Origin: DAOUJI01 sp965197415
GTDB taxonomy: Bacteria; Chloroflexota; Dehalococcoidia; Lucifugimonadales; JAGWBF01
Length of the DNA stretch: 64,000 nt
Reading direction: 5' to 3'
NCBI GenBank assembly: GCA_965197415.1
Contig: OZ240207.1
Span: 496,001 to 560,000 of the forward strand
The notes beneath the pieces are model-generated. The model saw nothing but the letters and a program-made list of their open reading frames with translations, searched no databases and was not told the origin of the DNA. The position numbers and the translations under genes are program-made. The first letter of the stretch is position 1. Each line of letters starts with the position of its first letter. Positions 8,644 to 15,890 of this stretch are shown here, in pieces.

Positions 8644-8688
8644 AGGGCCGAACCGTCTACCCCCGCCGGGGGCGTTCAGTCCGGCCCT
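8644..8688 (-). terminator. Nested hairpin followed by a T-rich run in the leader of the CBS-domain gene
   Basis: An outer stem AGGGCCG/CGGCCCT encloses an inner stem of five C against five G (8660-8672). On the minus strand it is followed by TTTGTTTATTG. It lies between any upstream promoter and the ATG at 8596, so it may be an attenuator or part of a riboswitch-like leader. I recognise no known riboswitch core in it. The remaining bases from 8597 to 8902 hold only this hairpin and the promoter of the next gene. Confidence 0.4.
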
Positions 8689-8843
8689 ATGATTCTTGCT
8701 TACAGCATTAGAAGGCGTCGATCGGCTCCAAGTATGCCCGAGGATCGTACTGCCGAGCTTGCTTGGACTGTCCCGCCTGTATGACATCATACCAACTCGA
8801 CCGCCGTTGTTCAAGAATACGGAGGTGGCCAGCGTCGGCTTCC

Positions 8844-8872
8844 TTGTCAATATGGCGTCCTTGATTGATAAT
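8844..8872 (+). promoter_or_regulatory. Sigma-70 promoter of the metallo-hydrolase gene
   Basis: TTGTCA (8844-8849), 17 bases, GATAAT (8867-8872). The start of transcription would fall near 8880, only just ahead of the GGAG site at 8892. This argues that the gene starts at TTG 8903 and not at any upstream start codon in the same frame. Confidence 0.7.
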
Positions 8873-8902
8873 ATTGATTGCAATAATTTACGGAGTGAGC
8901 TT

Positions 8903-9547
8903 TTGCCGCAACATTATGTAGACTCCGCTATTGAAGTCCGTAAAGCGCCGGAAATGGGACCCATTGGCAACAACGGGTATCTGATCAGATGCAGGGAGAC
9001 AGGCGACGCAGTTATCATTGACGCCCCCGCCGAACCGGAAAAACTGCTGGCTGAAATTGGTGACGCCAACATAAAGGCAGTCATTATCACCCATCGCCAC
9101 GGCGACCACACCGCGGGGCTGGAAGAAATCAAGTCGGCTACACAGGCGCCCATAGCGTCCCACGCTGACGATGCTGAGGCCATTCCCATCGCTCCTGACA
9201 TGGTCCTCCGAGACGGCGATGTGCTTGATGTGGGCAACTTGAAGCTGCAGATCATCCACACCCCCGGCCATACGCAGGGAGCCATCTGCATCCTGGCCGG
9301 AGACCGTCTGTTCACCGGGGACACCCTGTTTCCGGGAGGGCCGGGACGTACGGCCTCTCACGACAACTTCCGCCAGGTAAAAAACTCCATCGAGCAAAAA
9401 CTGATGCACCTTAACGACTCGGTGGCTGTGTACCCCGGGCACGGCGACGACACCACGATAGGGTCCGCTCGAAACGAGATGCGAGACTTCGATTCCAGGA
9501 GCCACGACCCCGACCTGTGCGGCGACGTTCAGTGGCTCAGAGACTGA
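8903..9547 (+). CDS. Metallo-beta-lactamase-fold hydrolase (glyoxalase II-like)
   Basis: Zinc or di-iron hydrolase of 214 residues. Metal ligands are visible in THRHGDHTAG (residues 64-69, HxHxDH), HTPGHTQGAIC, FTGDTLF and YPGHGDDT, the normal set for the glyoxalase II/YcbL branch. The likely substrate is a thioester such as a hydroxyacyl thiol, but the fold is used for many reactions. The start is TTG 8903: GGAG lies seven bases upstream and a good promoter sits just before it. The frame is open further upstream but shows no family similarity there. The M16 protease follows 25 bases later on the same strand. Confidence 0.88.
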   Translation: MPQHYVDSAIEVRKAPEMGPIGNNGYLIRCRETGDAVIIDAPAEPEKLLAEIGDANIKAVIITHRHGDHTAGLEEIKSATQAPIASHADDAEAIPIAPDMVLRDGDVLDVGNLKLQIIHTPGHTQGAICILAGDRLFTGDTLFPGGPGRTASHDNFRQVKNSIEQKLMHLNDSVAVYPGHGDDTTIGSARNEMRDFDSRSHDPDLCGDVQWLRD

Positions 9548-9578
9548 CTGCGCTCTTTTGTAACAAACTGAGGTGAGT

Positions 9579-10841
9579 ATGTACGAACGGTCTGTCCTAG
9601 GCAACGGACTGACGGTGTTAAGCAGTTCCATGTCCCATACCCGGTCCGTGTCGATGGCTATATTCGTGGGAGCAGGGTCACGGTATGAAACTGACGAAAT
9701 GGCTGGCGCCTCCCACTTTCTAGAGCACATGCTGTTCAAGGGGACCAAACGCTGGCCGACCGCCCGCGAGCTAAGCGAGACCATCGAGGGCGTCGGCGGC
9801 GTGTTGAACGCCAGCACTGACCGCGAAATGACAGTGTACTGGTGCAAGGTGGCCCGCCCTTACATGGAGTCGTCCTGGAACGTTCTCGCCGACATGATGC
9901 GCAATCCCTTGATGGACTCCGAGGAACTGGAAAAGGAGCGGGATGTAGTGCTGGAAGAGCTTCGTATGACCTACGACCACCCCGCCGCCAAGTTGGACCT
10001 GTTGATGGACCAGACCATGTGGCCGGAACAGCCGATGGGCAGAGACGTAGGGGGCAGCCTGGATTCAGTCCGGGGAATATCGCGGGACCGGATAATGGAA
10101 TACATGCACTCCCAATACAACCCTGCCAACACAGTCGTGGCGGTCGCCGGAAACGTATCTCACGACGAAGTCGCTGCCCTGGTTGATGAGACCCTCGGCG
10201 GCTGGACCAGCGGTGATGCAATCGACTGGTTTCCCGTAGTTAACGGGCAGTCTGAGCCTCGAATCAGTCACGAGTACAAGAAGACTGATCAGGCCCACCT
10301 GTGTGTTGGGGTTCACAGCCTGCCGCTCGGGCACCCGGATCGCTTTGCCCTGGGCCTTTTGAACGTGATCTTGGGCGAGGGCATGAGTTCACGGCTTTTC
10401 GTAGAGGTGCGGGAAAAACGGGGACTCGCTTACGACGTGCACAGTTCCCTGAACCTGTTCCGGGACTGCGGCTCCTTCACCGTATACTGCGGAGTGGAGC
10501 CTCAGAAGAGCGAATCCGCGATAAGCGCCATTATGGAACAGTTGTCCGGTCTCCGAGAAGGGATTCCCGAAACGGAGCTTAACAAGGCCCGGGAACTGAC
10601 CAAGGGACGTATGTTGCTGCGCATGGAAGACAGCCGAGCCACGGCTATGTGGATAGGCGCCCAGGAGAAACTCTTGGGCAGAGTCAGGACTGTGGACGAA
10701 GTGGTCGGCCTGCTGGACTCCATCACCACCGACGATTTAGAGAGGGTGGCGGAGGACCTGATACAGGAAGACCAACTTTCCCTGGCTCTGGTCGGCCCCT
10801 ACCGGAGCAGCAAGCGCTTCCGCAACCTGCTGAAGCTATAG
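9579..10841 (+). CDS. M16-family zinc peptidase (processing peptidase-like)
   Basis: Single-chain M16B peptidase of 420 residues. The inverted zinc motif HFLEH is at residues 46-50 with the distal Glu in EKERDVVLEELRMTYDHP, and the second M16 domain begins near residue 180 (YNPANTVVAVAGNVSHDEV, later GMSSRLFVEVREKRGLAYDVHSS). Relatives degrade or trim peptides. ATG 9579 is preferred, with AGGTGAG just upstream; GTG 9573 in the same frame is the alternative. There is no signal peptide, so it acts in the cytoplasm. The last 51 bases of the gene plus its trailer are duplicated at 11461-11510, beyond the decayed toxin gene. Confidence 0.93.
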   Translation: MYERSVLGNGLTVLSSSMSHTRSVSMAIFVGAGSRYETDEMAGASHFLEHMLFKGTKRWPTARELSETIEGVGGVLNASTDREMTVYWCKVARPYMESSWNVLADMMRNPLMDSEELEKERDVVLEELRMTYDHPAAKLDLLMDQTMWPEQPMGRDVGGSLDSVRGISRDRIMEYMHSQYNPANTVVAVAGNVSHDEVAALVDETLGGWTSGDAIDWFPVVNGQSEPRISHEYKKTDQAHLCVGVHSLPLGHPDRFALGLLNVILGEGMSSRLFVEVREKRGLAYDVHSSLNLFRDCGSFTVYCGVEPQKSESAISAIMEQLSGLREGIPETELNKARELTKGRMLLRMEDSRATAMWIGAQEKLLGRVRTVDEVVGLLDSITTDDLERVAEDLIQEDQLSLALVGPYRSSKRFRNLLKL

Positions 10842-10845
10842 GGCG
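10795..10845 (+). repeat. Direct repeat copy 1: 3' end of the M16 gene
   Basis: This 51-base stretch codes for the last residues of the M16 peptidase (GPYRSSKRFRNLLKL and stop). It recurs at 11461-11510 with six substitutions and one single-base gap (44 of 51 positions identical by hand alignment). Both copies end in CTATAGGGCG. Confidence 0.85.
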
Positions 10846-10871
10846 CCGGTAATTGATCCGAGAACAGCAAA

Positions 10872-11096
10872 ATGACCGATATAGCCATCGACAAAGACCC
10901 TGAGATACTAGGAGGGACACCGGTGTTCTCAGGAACGAGAGTGCCCGTAAGGGTACTGATGGAGTACCTGGAAGCGGGTGATAGGCTCGACGATTTCCTC
11001 GAAAACCACCCAACGGTATCTCGGGAACAAGCCGTGGCAGTCCTTCAACACGCCAAGTTGGCCCTTACTGGGCAGTCCAATGAAGCTGCTGCTTGA
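10872..11096 (+). CDS. DUF433-family antitoxin-like protein
   Basis: Small 74-residue protein. DPEILGGTPVFSGTRVPVRVLMEYLEAG is the hallmark of DUF433 (VapB45-like) antitoxins, which pair with DUF5615 PIN-like toxins. The partner begins inside this gene's 3' end (ATG 11080, 17-base overlap), the standard arrangement. No strong Shine-Dalgarno site precedes ATG 10872. The frame is intact although the partner toxin is broken, so this may now be an orphan antitoxin or on its way to loss. Confidence 0.85.
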   Translation: MTDIAIDKDPEILGGTPVFSGTRVPVRVLMEYLEAGDRLDDFLENHPTVSREQAVAVLQHAKLALTGQSNEAAA

Positions 11097-11406
11097 CGAG
11101 TCCATACCTAGACATCTTGGCACGAACTTTCCCGATGGGTTTGAAGTGAGTACGGTCCAACGTATGGGCTGGGCCGGCAGCAAGAACGGGGAACTCCTAG
11201 AATTGGCGGCTGCCCATGACTTCGATGCATTCATCACTGCGGACAGAGGGATCTAATACCAGCAGAATCCCGACCATCTGCCTTTGCCAGTGGTTGTACT
11301 GCTAGCCCGACGAACTCGAATTCAGGAATAGCAATTGCTCCTGCCACAGGTCGTGGATGTGCTAGATGGCGATTTGACGAATCGGTTCTACAGTGTCGCG
11401 GAGTGA
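11080..11406 (+). pseudogene. DUF5615-family PIN-like toxin, interrupted by two in-frame stops
   Basis: The frame begins MKLLLDESIPRHL and continues VSTVQRMGWAGSKNGELLELA and FDAFITADRGI, a clear DUF5615 N-terminal half. TAA at 11254-11256 stops it after 58 residues. Reading on in the same frame gives the expected C-terminal half (YQQNPDHLPLPVVVLLARRT, then after TAG 11329-11331 QLLLPQVVDVLDGDL), ending at TGA 11404. No frameshift is needed: only two nonsense codons separate this from a full protein of about 108 residues. It is therefore very probably inactive. Confidence 0.85.
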
Positions 11407-11460
11407 TCCGCTGACTTGTCGAAGAAATTCCCCGAACCTTCCGTAGAACCATCGACGCAG

Positions 11461-11510
11461 GCCCCTACAGGAGCGGCAAACGTTTCCGCATCCTCTCAAG
11501 CTATAGGGCG
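11461..11510 (+). repeat. Direct repeat copy 2: degenerate copy of the 3' end of the M16 gene
   Basis: Translated in the peptidase frame it gives GPYRSGKRFRIL, matching the M16 C-terminus, before the frame is lost. It lies just past the decayed toxin and against the 3' end of the VapC-type gene. The M16-end copies thus bracket the DUF433/DUF5615 pair. Confidence 0.85.
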
Positions 11511-11512
11511 TT

Positions 11513-11899
11513 TCACCAGAGGCGGCGAATGCCGTACTGGTCGAACAGCGTTTCACCGGATATGAGTACCAGATCGTGTGCTTGTACCTGTGCGATCAAC
11601 ATTCGGTCGAAAGGGTCACGGTGAGGACCTGGCAAGGACCCGGCGAGAACGGCGTCTGCCACGGTTATCGGCAACTCCTCAAAGTCCTGGCGTGCTATCG
11701 CTCCTGCGATGTCCAAGGCCAGCGCTTCCACATCACGGAGCCTGCCGAGACGATGCTTGGTTGCTATCTCCCAGGCAGACGCCGCGCTGACCAGTACGTC
11801 GTTGCCCTCGTCTCGTATGGCCCGAAGGGCTTCGTGCGGCAGTCGACTGTTCCCTTCAAACCACCAAATGAATGAGTGGGTATCCAGCAGGAGCCGCAC
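11513..11899 (-). CDS. VapC-type PIN-domain toxin
   Basis: Probable ribonuclease toxin of 128 residues. PIN acidic residues are in place: Asp6 (LLLDTH), Glu44 (SAWEIATKHRLGRL), Asp95 and Asp98 (HRDPFDRMLIAQ). The branch is the one usually paired with Phd/YefM antitoxins. GTG 11899 starts 3 bases after the antitoxin stop, giving a tight antitoxin-toxin operon. The frame looks complete and the catalytic set is intact, so an active toxin is likely. PIN toxins of this type usually cut tRNA or rRNA; the target here is unknown. Confidence 0.9.
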   Translation of the reverse strand: MRLLLDTHSFIWWFEGNSRLPHEALRAIRDEGNDVLVSAASAWEIATKHRLGRLRDVEALALDIAGAIARQDFEELPITVADAVLAGSLPGPHRDPFDRMLIAQVQAHDLVLISGETLFDQYGIRRLW

Positions 11900-11902
11900 C
11901 CG

Positions 11903-12139
11903 CTATGCGTTCCCTTCCCAGGCGGCTAGTTCCTCCTCCGGCAGCGGGTCGAAGAAACTATCGTCAAGCTTTATCAGGCCCTTCATGGAACCGAATTCTC
12001 GCTTGCCGCGGGTTTTGACGCTTACTAGACGGGCAACGGGCTTGCCGTTTCGGGCGATGACGACTTCCTCCCCCGCCTCAACTTGGGCCAGCAGGCGTGA
12101 CAGGTTGGTCTTGGCTTCATGGACGTTCACGGTCAGCAT
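11903..12139 (-). CDS. Phd/YefM-family antitoxin
   Basis: Antitoxin of 78 residues. The N-terminal DNA-binding part MLTVNVHEAKTNLSRLLAQVEAGEEVVIARNGKPVARLV is textbook Phd/YefM. The acidic C-terminal tail (LDDSFFDPLPEEELAAWEG) would wrap the toxin. It lies upstream of and is co-transcribed with the PIN toxin. The promoter at 12169-12198 overlaps an imperfect inverted repeat, consistent with autorepression by the antitoxin. Confidence 0.92.
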   Translation of the reverse strand: MLTVNVHEAKTNLSRLLAQVEAGEEVVIARNGKPVARLVSVKTRGKREFGSMKGLIKLDDSFFDPLPEEELAAWEGNA

Positions 12140-12162
12140 GTCTATGTCCTAGGATGGGATAT

Positions 12163-12198
12163 TAGCTAAGTATATGACTAAGCTAGATTCAACGTCAA
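12163..12198 (-). promoter_or_regulatory. Promoter and operator of the Phd/VapC-type module
   Basis: On the minus strand, TTGACG (12198-12193) and TATACT (12174-12169) are 18 bases apart. TAGCTAAG (12163-12170) and CTAAGCTA (12178-12185) form an inverted repeat with one mismatch and a 7-base spacer, straddling the -10. This is the expected layout for an antitoxin-repressed promoter. Confidence 0.65.
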
Positions 12199-12208
12199 GC
12201 TGAAAGTT

Positions 12209-12240
12209 CCTTCCCCTTTTGGGGGAAGGTTAGGATGGGG
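12209..12240. repeat. Dispersed hairpin repeat, family A copy 1
   Basis: Stem CCTTCCCC/GGGGAAGG with loop TTTTG, followed by TTAGGATGGGG. The same plan (G/C stem, then a tail close to TTARGATGGGG) recurs at 43389-43417 and, reversed, at 50856-50891. It lies between the DUF35 and antitoxin genes. Confidence 0.7.
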
Positions 12241-12266
12241 CCAAGCGTTTCAACAGCCGGCTCAGG

Positions 12267-12683
12267 CTATGAGCTGGCGACGGGACGGAAGAAGGGGACG
12301 CTGATGCGATCGGTGGCTTGGTCGAAAACCACCTCCACGGCCATACCGATGGTCACGTCCCTGGGGTCGCAGTCGTGGATGTTGGTGAACATCTTGACGC
12401 CCTCTTCCAATTCTACCAGGGCAAGCACGTAGGGCACCTCTTCAGCGAATCCGGGTGTCCTGTTCTGGTAGGTTATCGTATAGCTCCAGACTGTCCCCTT
12501 GCCGCTGGACTTGACCCATGCAATGTCCTGGGTCCAGCAGTTGGAGCATATTCCCCGAGGGTAGTGCTGGTGCTCTCCGCAGATGTTGCACCGCTGTATC
12601 AGCAGATCGCCTTTGTTGCACGCGTCCCAGAAAGGTCTCGTTTCTCCGGTGATGCTGGGCAACGGTTTCTTCCAGTCTGGCAT
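12267..12683 (-). CDS. DUF35 OB-fold/zinc-ribbon protein, thiolase partner
   Basis: 138-residue acyl-CoA-associated OB-fold protein. The rubredoxin-like zinc ribbon IQRCNICGEHQHYPRGICSNC (residues about 31-51) precedes the OB fold (GKGTVWSYTITYQNRTPGF, VLALVELEEGVKMFTNI). Such proteins form complexes with thiolase-like enzymes of the sterol carrier/lipid transfer type. The thiolase gene lies immediately upstream (3 bases between its stop and this ATG), so the two are translationally linked and probably one enzyme complex. Confidence 0.9.
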   Translation of the reverse strand: MPDWKKPLPSITGETRPFWDACNKGDLLIQRCNICGEHQHYPRGICSNCWTQDIAWVKSSGKGTVWSYTITYQNRTPGFAEEVPYVLALVELEEGVKMFTNIHDCDPRDVTIGMAVEVVFDQATDRISVPFFRPVASS

Positions 12684-12686
12684 GAG

Positions 12687-13868
12687 TTAGTCCCTCCCCA
12701 GGATTACGGTGCCGCCGCTGTGTCTGGAGCCAATGGCCCCTCCCGTTCCGTGGCACAGGGCCAGCTTGCAGTCCGGCGTTTGTCTCGGTGTACCTTCGAA
12801 CTCATGGCGCAGTTGGCGGGTCGCCTCAATGAGCAGGAAGATGCCCCGCATCCCAGGGTGGTTGGACGACAGCCCGCCGCCATCGGTGTTCAGGGGCAAC
12901 TCTCCGCCGATTTGAATCCTGCCGCCAGACACGAAATCTCCGCCCTCGCCCTTCTCGCAGAACCCCAGGTCTTCCAGGGTGGTCACCACCGTGATGGTGA
13001 AGGAGTCGTAGACCATCGCCATGTCGATGTCGTCGTGGGTGACTCCGGCCATCTCGAAGGCAGGGCCGGAGCTCTGCTTGGCGGCGATGTAGGTCAGGTC
13101 CTTCTTGCCGGCACCCTGGTGCCCGGCGGCTTCGCCCACTCCCAGCGCCCACACCGGCGGCTTCTTACAGTTCCGCGCCACTTCCGGCGAAGCGATCACG
13201 ACGGCCCCACCACCGTCGGATATGACGCAGCAGTCGAGCAAATGGAGTGGGTGGGACACGTGCCGGGACTCCACCACGTCGTCCACCGTGATGGGGTTGC
13301 GGTAGAGGGCGTAGGGGTTCATGGAGGCGTGCTTTCGCATGGCCACCGACACCTCGGCCAGTTGTTCTGGCCTGGTGCCGTATACGTGCATGTGCCTCTG
13401 GGCCACCAGAGCGTACAGCCCGACGGTGGTCAGCCCGTACAACTCCTCGAAAGAGTCAGGAGAGGGTTGGAGGATGGAATGTCCCTGACGGGAGAGTCCT
13501 CCCGTGCCCACGGCCACGCCCCCAGAGCGGGACACGCTGCCGTAAGTTATCACGGCGCAGTTGATTCGGCCCGTAGCGATGGCCGACAGGGCGTGGGCGA
13601 CGTGGAACTCGAAGGACGATCCGCCCACCGTGGTGTTGTCCATGTAAACCGGGTCCATGTCGAGGTAGTCGGCCAGCGAGAGGCTGCTGAGACGCACCCC
13701 CATGGACGCGGCGAAAAGGCCGTCGACATCCTTCTTCCCCAGCCCGGCGTCCTCCAGGGCCTTGATGACGCTCTCGCCCTGTATCTGCAGCTCGCTCTTG
13801 TCTGGAGCGTACCTTGTGGGATGTTCGTAGACGCCCACTATAGCGGCGGCGCGTCTCAGGTCTGTCAT
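12687..13868 (-). CDS. Thiolase-like (lipid-transfer protein/acetyl-CoA acetyltransferase family) enzyme
   Basis: Thiolase-fold protein of 393 residues starting MTDLRRAAAIVGVYEHPTRY. ATG 13868 follows GGAGGAG; an open frame extends further upstream but is not thiolase-like. Conserved parts include DAGLGKKDVDGLFAAS, DNTTVGGSSFEFHVAHA, MVYDSFTITVVTTLEDLGFC and the C-terminal LCHGTGGAIGSRHSGGTVIL. The usual nucleophile Cys of degradative thiolases is replaced by Ser in the GGSS stretch, as in the SCP-x/LTP aldolase-type branch. With its DUF35 partner it is likely to act on steroid- or branched-acyl-CoA thioesters; the exact reaction is not readable. Confidence 0.88.
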   Translation of the reverse strand: MTDLRRAAAIVGVYEHPTRYAPDKSELQIQGESVIKALEDAGLGKKDVDGLFAASMGVRLSSLSLADYLDMDPVYMDNTTVGGSSFEFHVAHALSAIATGRINCAVITYGSVSRSGGVAVGTGGLSRQGHSILQPSPDSFEELYGLTTVGLYALVAQRHMHVYGTRPEQLAEVSVAMRKHASMNPYALYRNPITVDDVVESRHVSHPLHLLDCCVISDGGGAVVIASPEVARNCKKPPVWALGVGEAAGHQGAGKKDLTYIAAKQSSGPAFEMAGVTHDDIDMAMVYDSFTITVVTTLEDLGFCEKGEGGDFVSGGRIQIGGELPLNTDGGGLSSNHPGMRGIFLLIEATRQLRHEFEGTPRQTPDCKLALCHGTGGAIGSRHSGGTVILGRD

Positions 13869-14041
13869 GCTGCTCCTCCAACGGTCCCTTGGCCTGACCA
13901 ATCGCAGGTATAATAGGAGCAAGCGCCTCAGGCGGTCAAGGGAACGAATCGACCGAGCCCGTTCAGTTAGCAACCCGTGTGCTATAATCCGGCCCACCAC
14001 GTTTCGCGACCATTGAAGACGCTCCTAGACCCCACAAAGAC

Positions 14042-15250
14042 ATGGCGCTTGACCTTACTCAGACAGTAGACCAGATAGACCGGCTGGCCCATCACCAGTT
14101 CATGTCCGGCGACGATCGAAAACAGCGGCTGACCGACGCTCTTGGAAGAATGGTGGAGGTCAACCCGGACGAGCTTACCCGCAAGGTCGAAGCGAACAGG
14201 ACACGCCCCTTCCTCTGCGCGGGAGTTAAGGGCGGCTTCGCGGAGCGTGTGCCAACGCCGCCAATGCCAGTGGATCACGCAGTGGCGTCGGTGGACGGTT
14301 CCCACATGGATGTCGATCGCCACCTGCCCGTGCGGTGCTGCCTCATAAACATCGGCGGTTGCCTGCTCACCTACGGGTCCGAACCGGATGCTGTGCTGTT
14401 CAGCAAGCCCAGGCTCCACTTTGGCGATGAGGACCTGTACATGACCAGCCCCGACCCCAGCGTCAGGGACACGGTCGCCGTGGAGGGCCAATTGTTGGGC
14501 CTCAAACGCACTGTGGACGAAGTCTCAGGCCTGGCCGACGTAGTGGAGGAATCAACTGCGAGTCTGCCGACCTTGGCTTTAGTGGACGGCTCGCTCATCA
14601 TGTGGGGCCTGGCCGGAAGAGGCCATCAACCATTCGTCAGAGACCGCATCATCGTTGAAGGTCTGCTGCCCGCTCTGGAACGGATGAGGCGCCTGGCGTC
14701 CCGTCCCCTGGCCGTCGCCGCCTACATCAGCCTTCCCCAGACCACCGAGGTTGTCAACGCATTGCGCCTATCTATATGCCCCTTTGAACTAGGCAGCTGT
14801 ATGAACACCTGCAGTACTCACCGCTCGGGGACTTCCCCCTGCAATCTCGTGCAAGGCTTCCTGGACAGGGACCTGTTTCAGACCCTGTTAAGGCCCGGCG
14901 AGAGGTCCAGCGTTTTCTACACCTGCTCGTCGGTGTCCAGGGACTACTATGGCGACCATGAAGTCAACTTCTTCTATCTAAACACCGGGGACGAGATAGC
15001 CCGGATAGAGGTCCCGGCGTGGGTGGCCGATGACCCGGCCCTTGTTGACCTTGCCCACGGGCTTCTGATGGACCAGTGCAGGAGGGGGTTCGGATACCCC
15101 GTGGCCATTGCCGAAGCCCACGAGCAGGCTGTGGTCACCGGCGCGGATCGACATGCCTTCCGGCGTCTGGTGGAAAGCGCTCTGGAGGGCGCCGACCTTC
15201 CCGTGTACACATCCGAAAAAGCCTTGTCCAAGCGAGTCCGCTCCCTGTAA
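14042..15250 (+). CDS. nurA: NurA-domain nuclease with a cysteine cluster
   Basis: 402-residue NurA-type nuclease, partner of the HerA translocase in DNA end resection. The two acidic active-site strands are visible: AVASVDGSHMD (Asp85) and LALVDGSLI (Asp182). Four Cys at 246, 253, 257 and 267 (ICPFELGSCMNTCSTH and a later Cys) form a C-x6-C-x3-C-x9-C pattern that could bind a metal or iron-sulfur cluster; I do not know this in standard NurA. It is the first gene of a NurA/HAS-barrel/HerA operon, with 16 bases to the next gene. NurA calls rest on short motifs, but the HerA neighbour makes this one firm. Confidence 0.85.
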   Translation: MALDLTQTVDQIDRLAHHQFMSGDDRKQRLTDALGRMVEVNPDELTRKVEANRTRPFLCAGVKGGFAERVPTPPMPVDHAVASVDGSHMDVDRHLPVRCCLINIGGCLLTYGSEPDAVLFSKPRLHFGDEDLYMTSPDPSVRDTVAVEGQLLGLKRTVDEVSGLADVVEESTASLPTLALVDGSLIMWGLAGRGHQPFVRDRIIVEGLLPALERMRRLASRPLAVAAYISLPQTTEVVNALRLSICPFELGSCMNTCSTHRSGTSPCNLVQGFLDRDLFQTLLRPGERSSVFYTCSSVSRDYYGDHEVNFFYLNTGDEIARIEVPAWVADDPALVDLAHGLLMDQCRRGFGYPVAIAEAHEQAVVTGADRHAFRRLVESALEGADLPVYTSEKALSKRVRSL

Positions 15251-15266
15251 GGCCCATGGACGTTAA

Positions 15267-15890
15267 GTGGTGGCGGCGGTGAGGAGACGTATAGGCGAAG
15301 TGGTGGAGTCCAGCTCCCACCAGTTTACCGCCCAAACCTACAGGCTCTACGACGCTCCGCCGTTGGGCGGTCTGGTCAGGATTGAATCGAGGACCCCCGA
15401 AGAAAGCGAGGACTCCGGGCTTTACGCCGTCGTGTCCGGCGTCACCACGGCGCCCCTGGAACCTGGGCGCACCATCCTGCCTAGGGGCGAGGCGGAAGAG
15501 TCCGAAGAGGACCTGTACAGGTCCCATCCCCAGCTTGCGCGGCTCATGTCCACTCGGTTCGAGGCCGTCATCGTGGGCCACGACTCGGGCCCCGCCGTCC
15601 GCCACTATCTGCCCGACCAACCTCCCCGTGTCCATGCGTTCGTGTTTCTTGCGTCTGATGAAGACGCGGTAAGGTTTGCGGCGTCTGTGGACTTTCTGCC
15701 CCTGCTGGTGAACACATCCAATTATGGCGGAGGTCAGACTGACGAAGTCGTCGCCGCCTGCATTCGGGGCCTCAGTGCCCGCCTGCCGGATCCTGACGGG
15801 TTTCGCATACGGGCCGGGAAGGCTCTGGCGAGCCAGCTGCCCGGCGACGTTCCCAGACTCGACTCCCTGCTGAAGAGGCTCTCTCCATGA
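15267..15890 (+). CDS. HAS-barrel-like protein between NurA and HerA
   Basis: 207-residue protein of unassigned function. The N-terminus RRRIGEVVESSSHQFTAQTYRLYDAPPLGGLVRI resembles the HAS barrel, the small beta-barrel normally found at the N-terminus of HerA ATPases. The remainder (DLYRSHPQLARLMSTRFEAVIVGH, then a mixed alpha/beta region) is unfamiliar. It overlaps the HerA gene by 4 bases (ATGA), so the two are translated together. It is probably a structural or DNA-guiding subunit of the NurA-HerA machine. The start is GTG 15267, with GTG 15279 also possible. Confidence 0.7.
   Translation: MVAAVRRRIGEVVESSSHQFTAQTYRLYDAPPLGGLVRIESRTPEESEDSGLYAVVSGVTTAPLEPGRTILPRGEAEESEEDLYRSHPQLARLMSTRFEAVIVGHDSGPAVRHYLPDQPPRVHAFVFLASDEDAVRFAASVDFLPLLVNTSNYGGGQTDEVVAACIRGLSARLPDPDGFRIRAGKALASQLPGDVPRLDSLLKRLSP

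Noticed and set aside
8596..8883. Possible 95-residue gene upstream of the CBS-domain gene
   Set aside because: Its translation has no recognisable features and it covers the leader hairpin and the divergent promoter.
8888..9847. Long antisense frame across the metallo-hydrolase and M16 genes
   Set aside because: Spans two unrelated genes and their gap, and shows no domain or ribosome site.
12318..13913. Open frame of about 530 codons antisense to the thiolase and DUF35 genes
   Set aside because: The opposite strand has two well-conserved enzymes with ribosome sites. The antisense frame has no recognisable domain and is a by-product of GC-rich codon usage.
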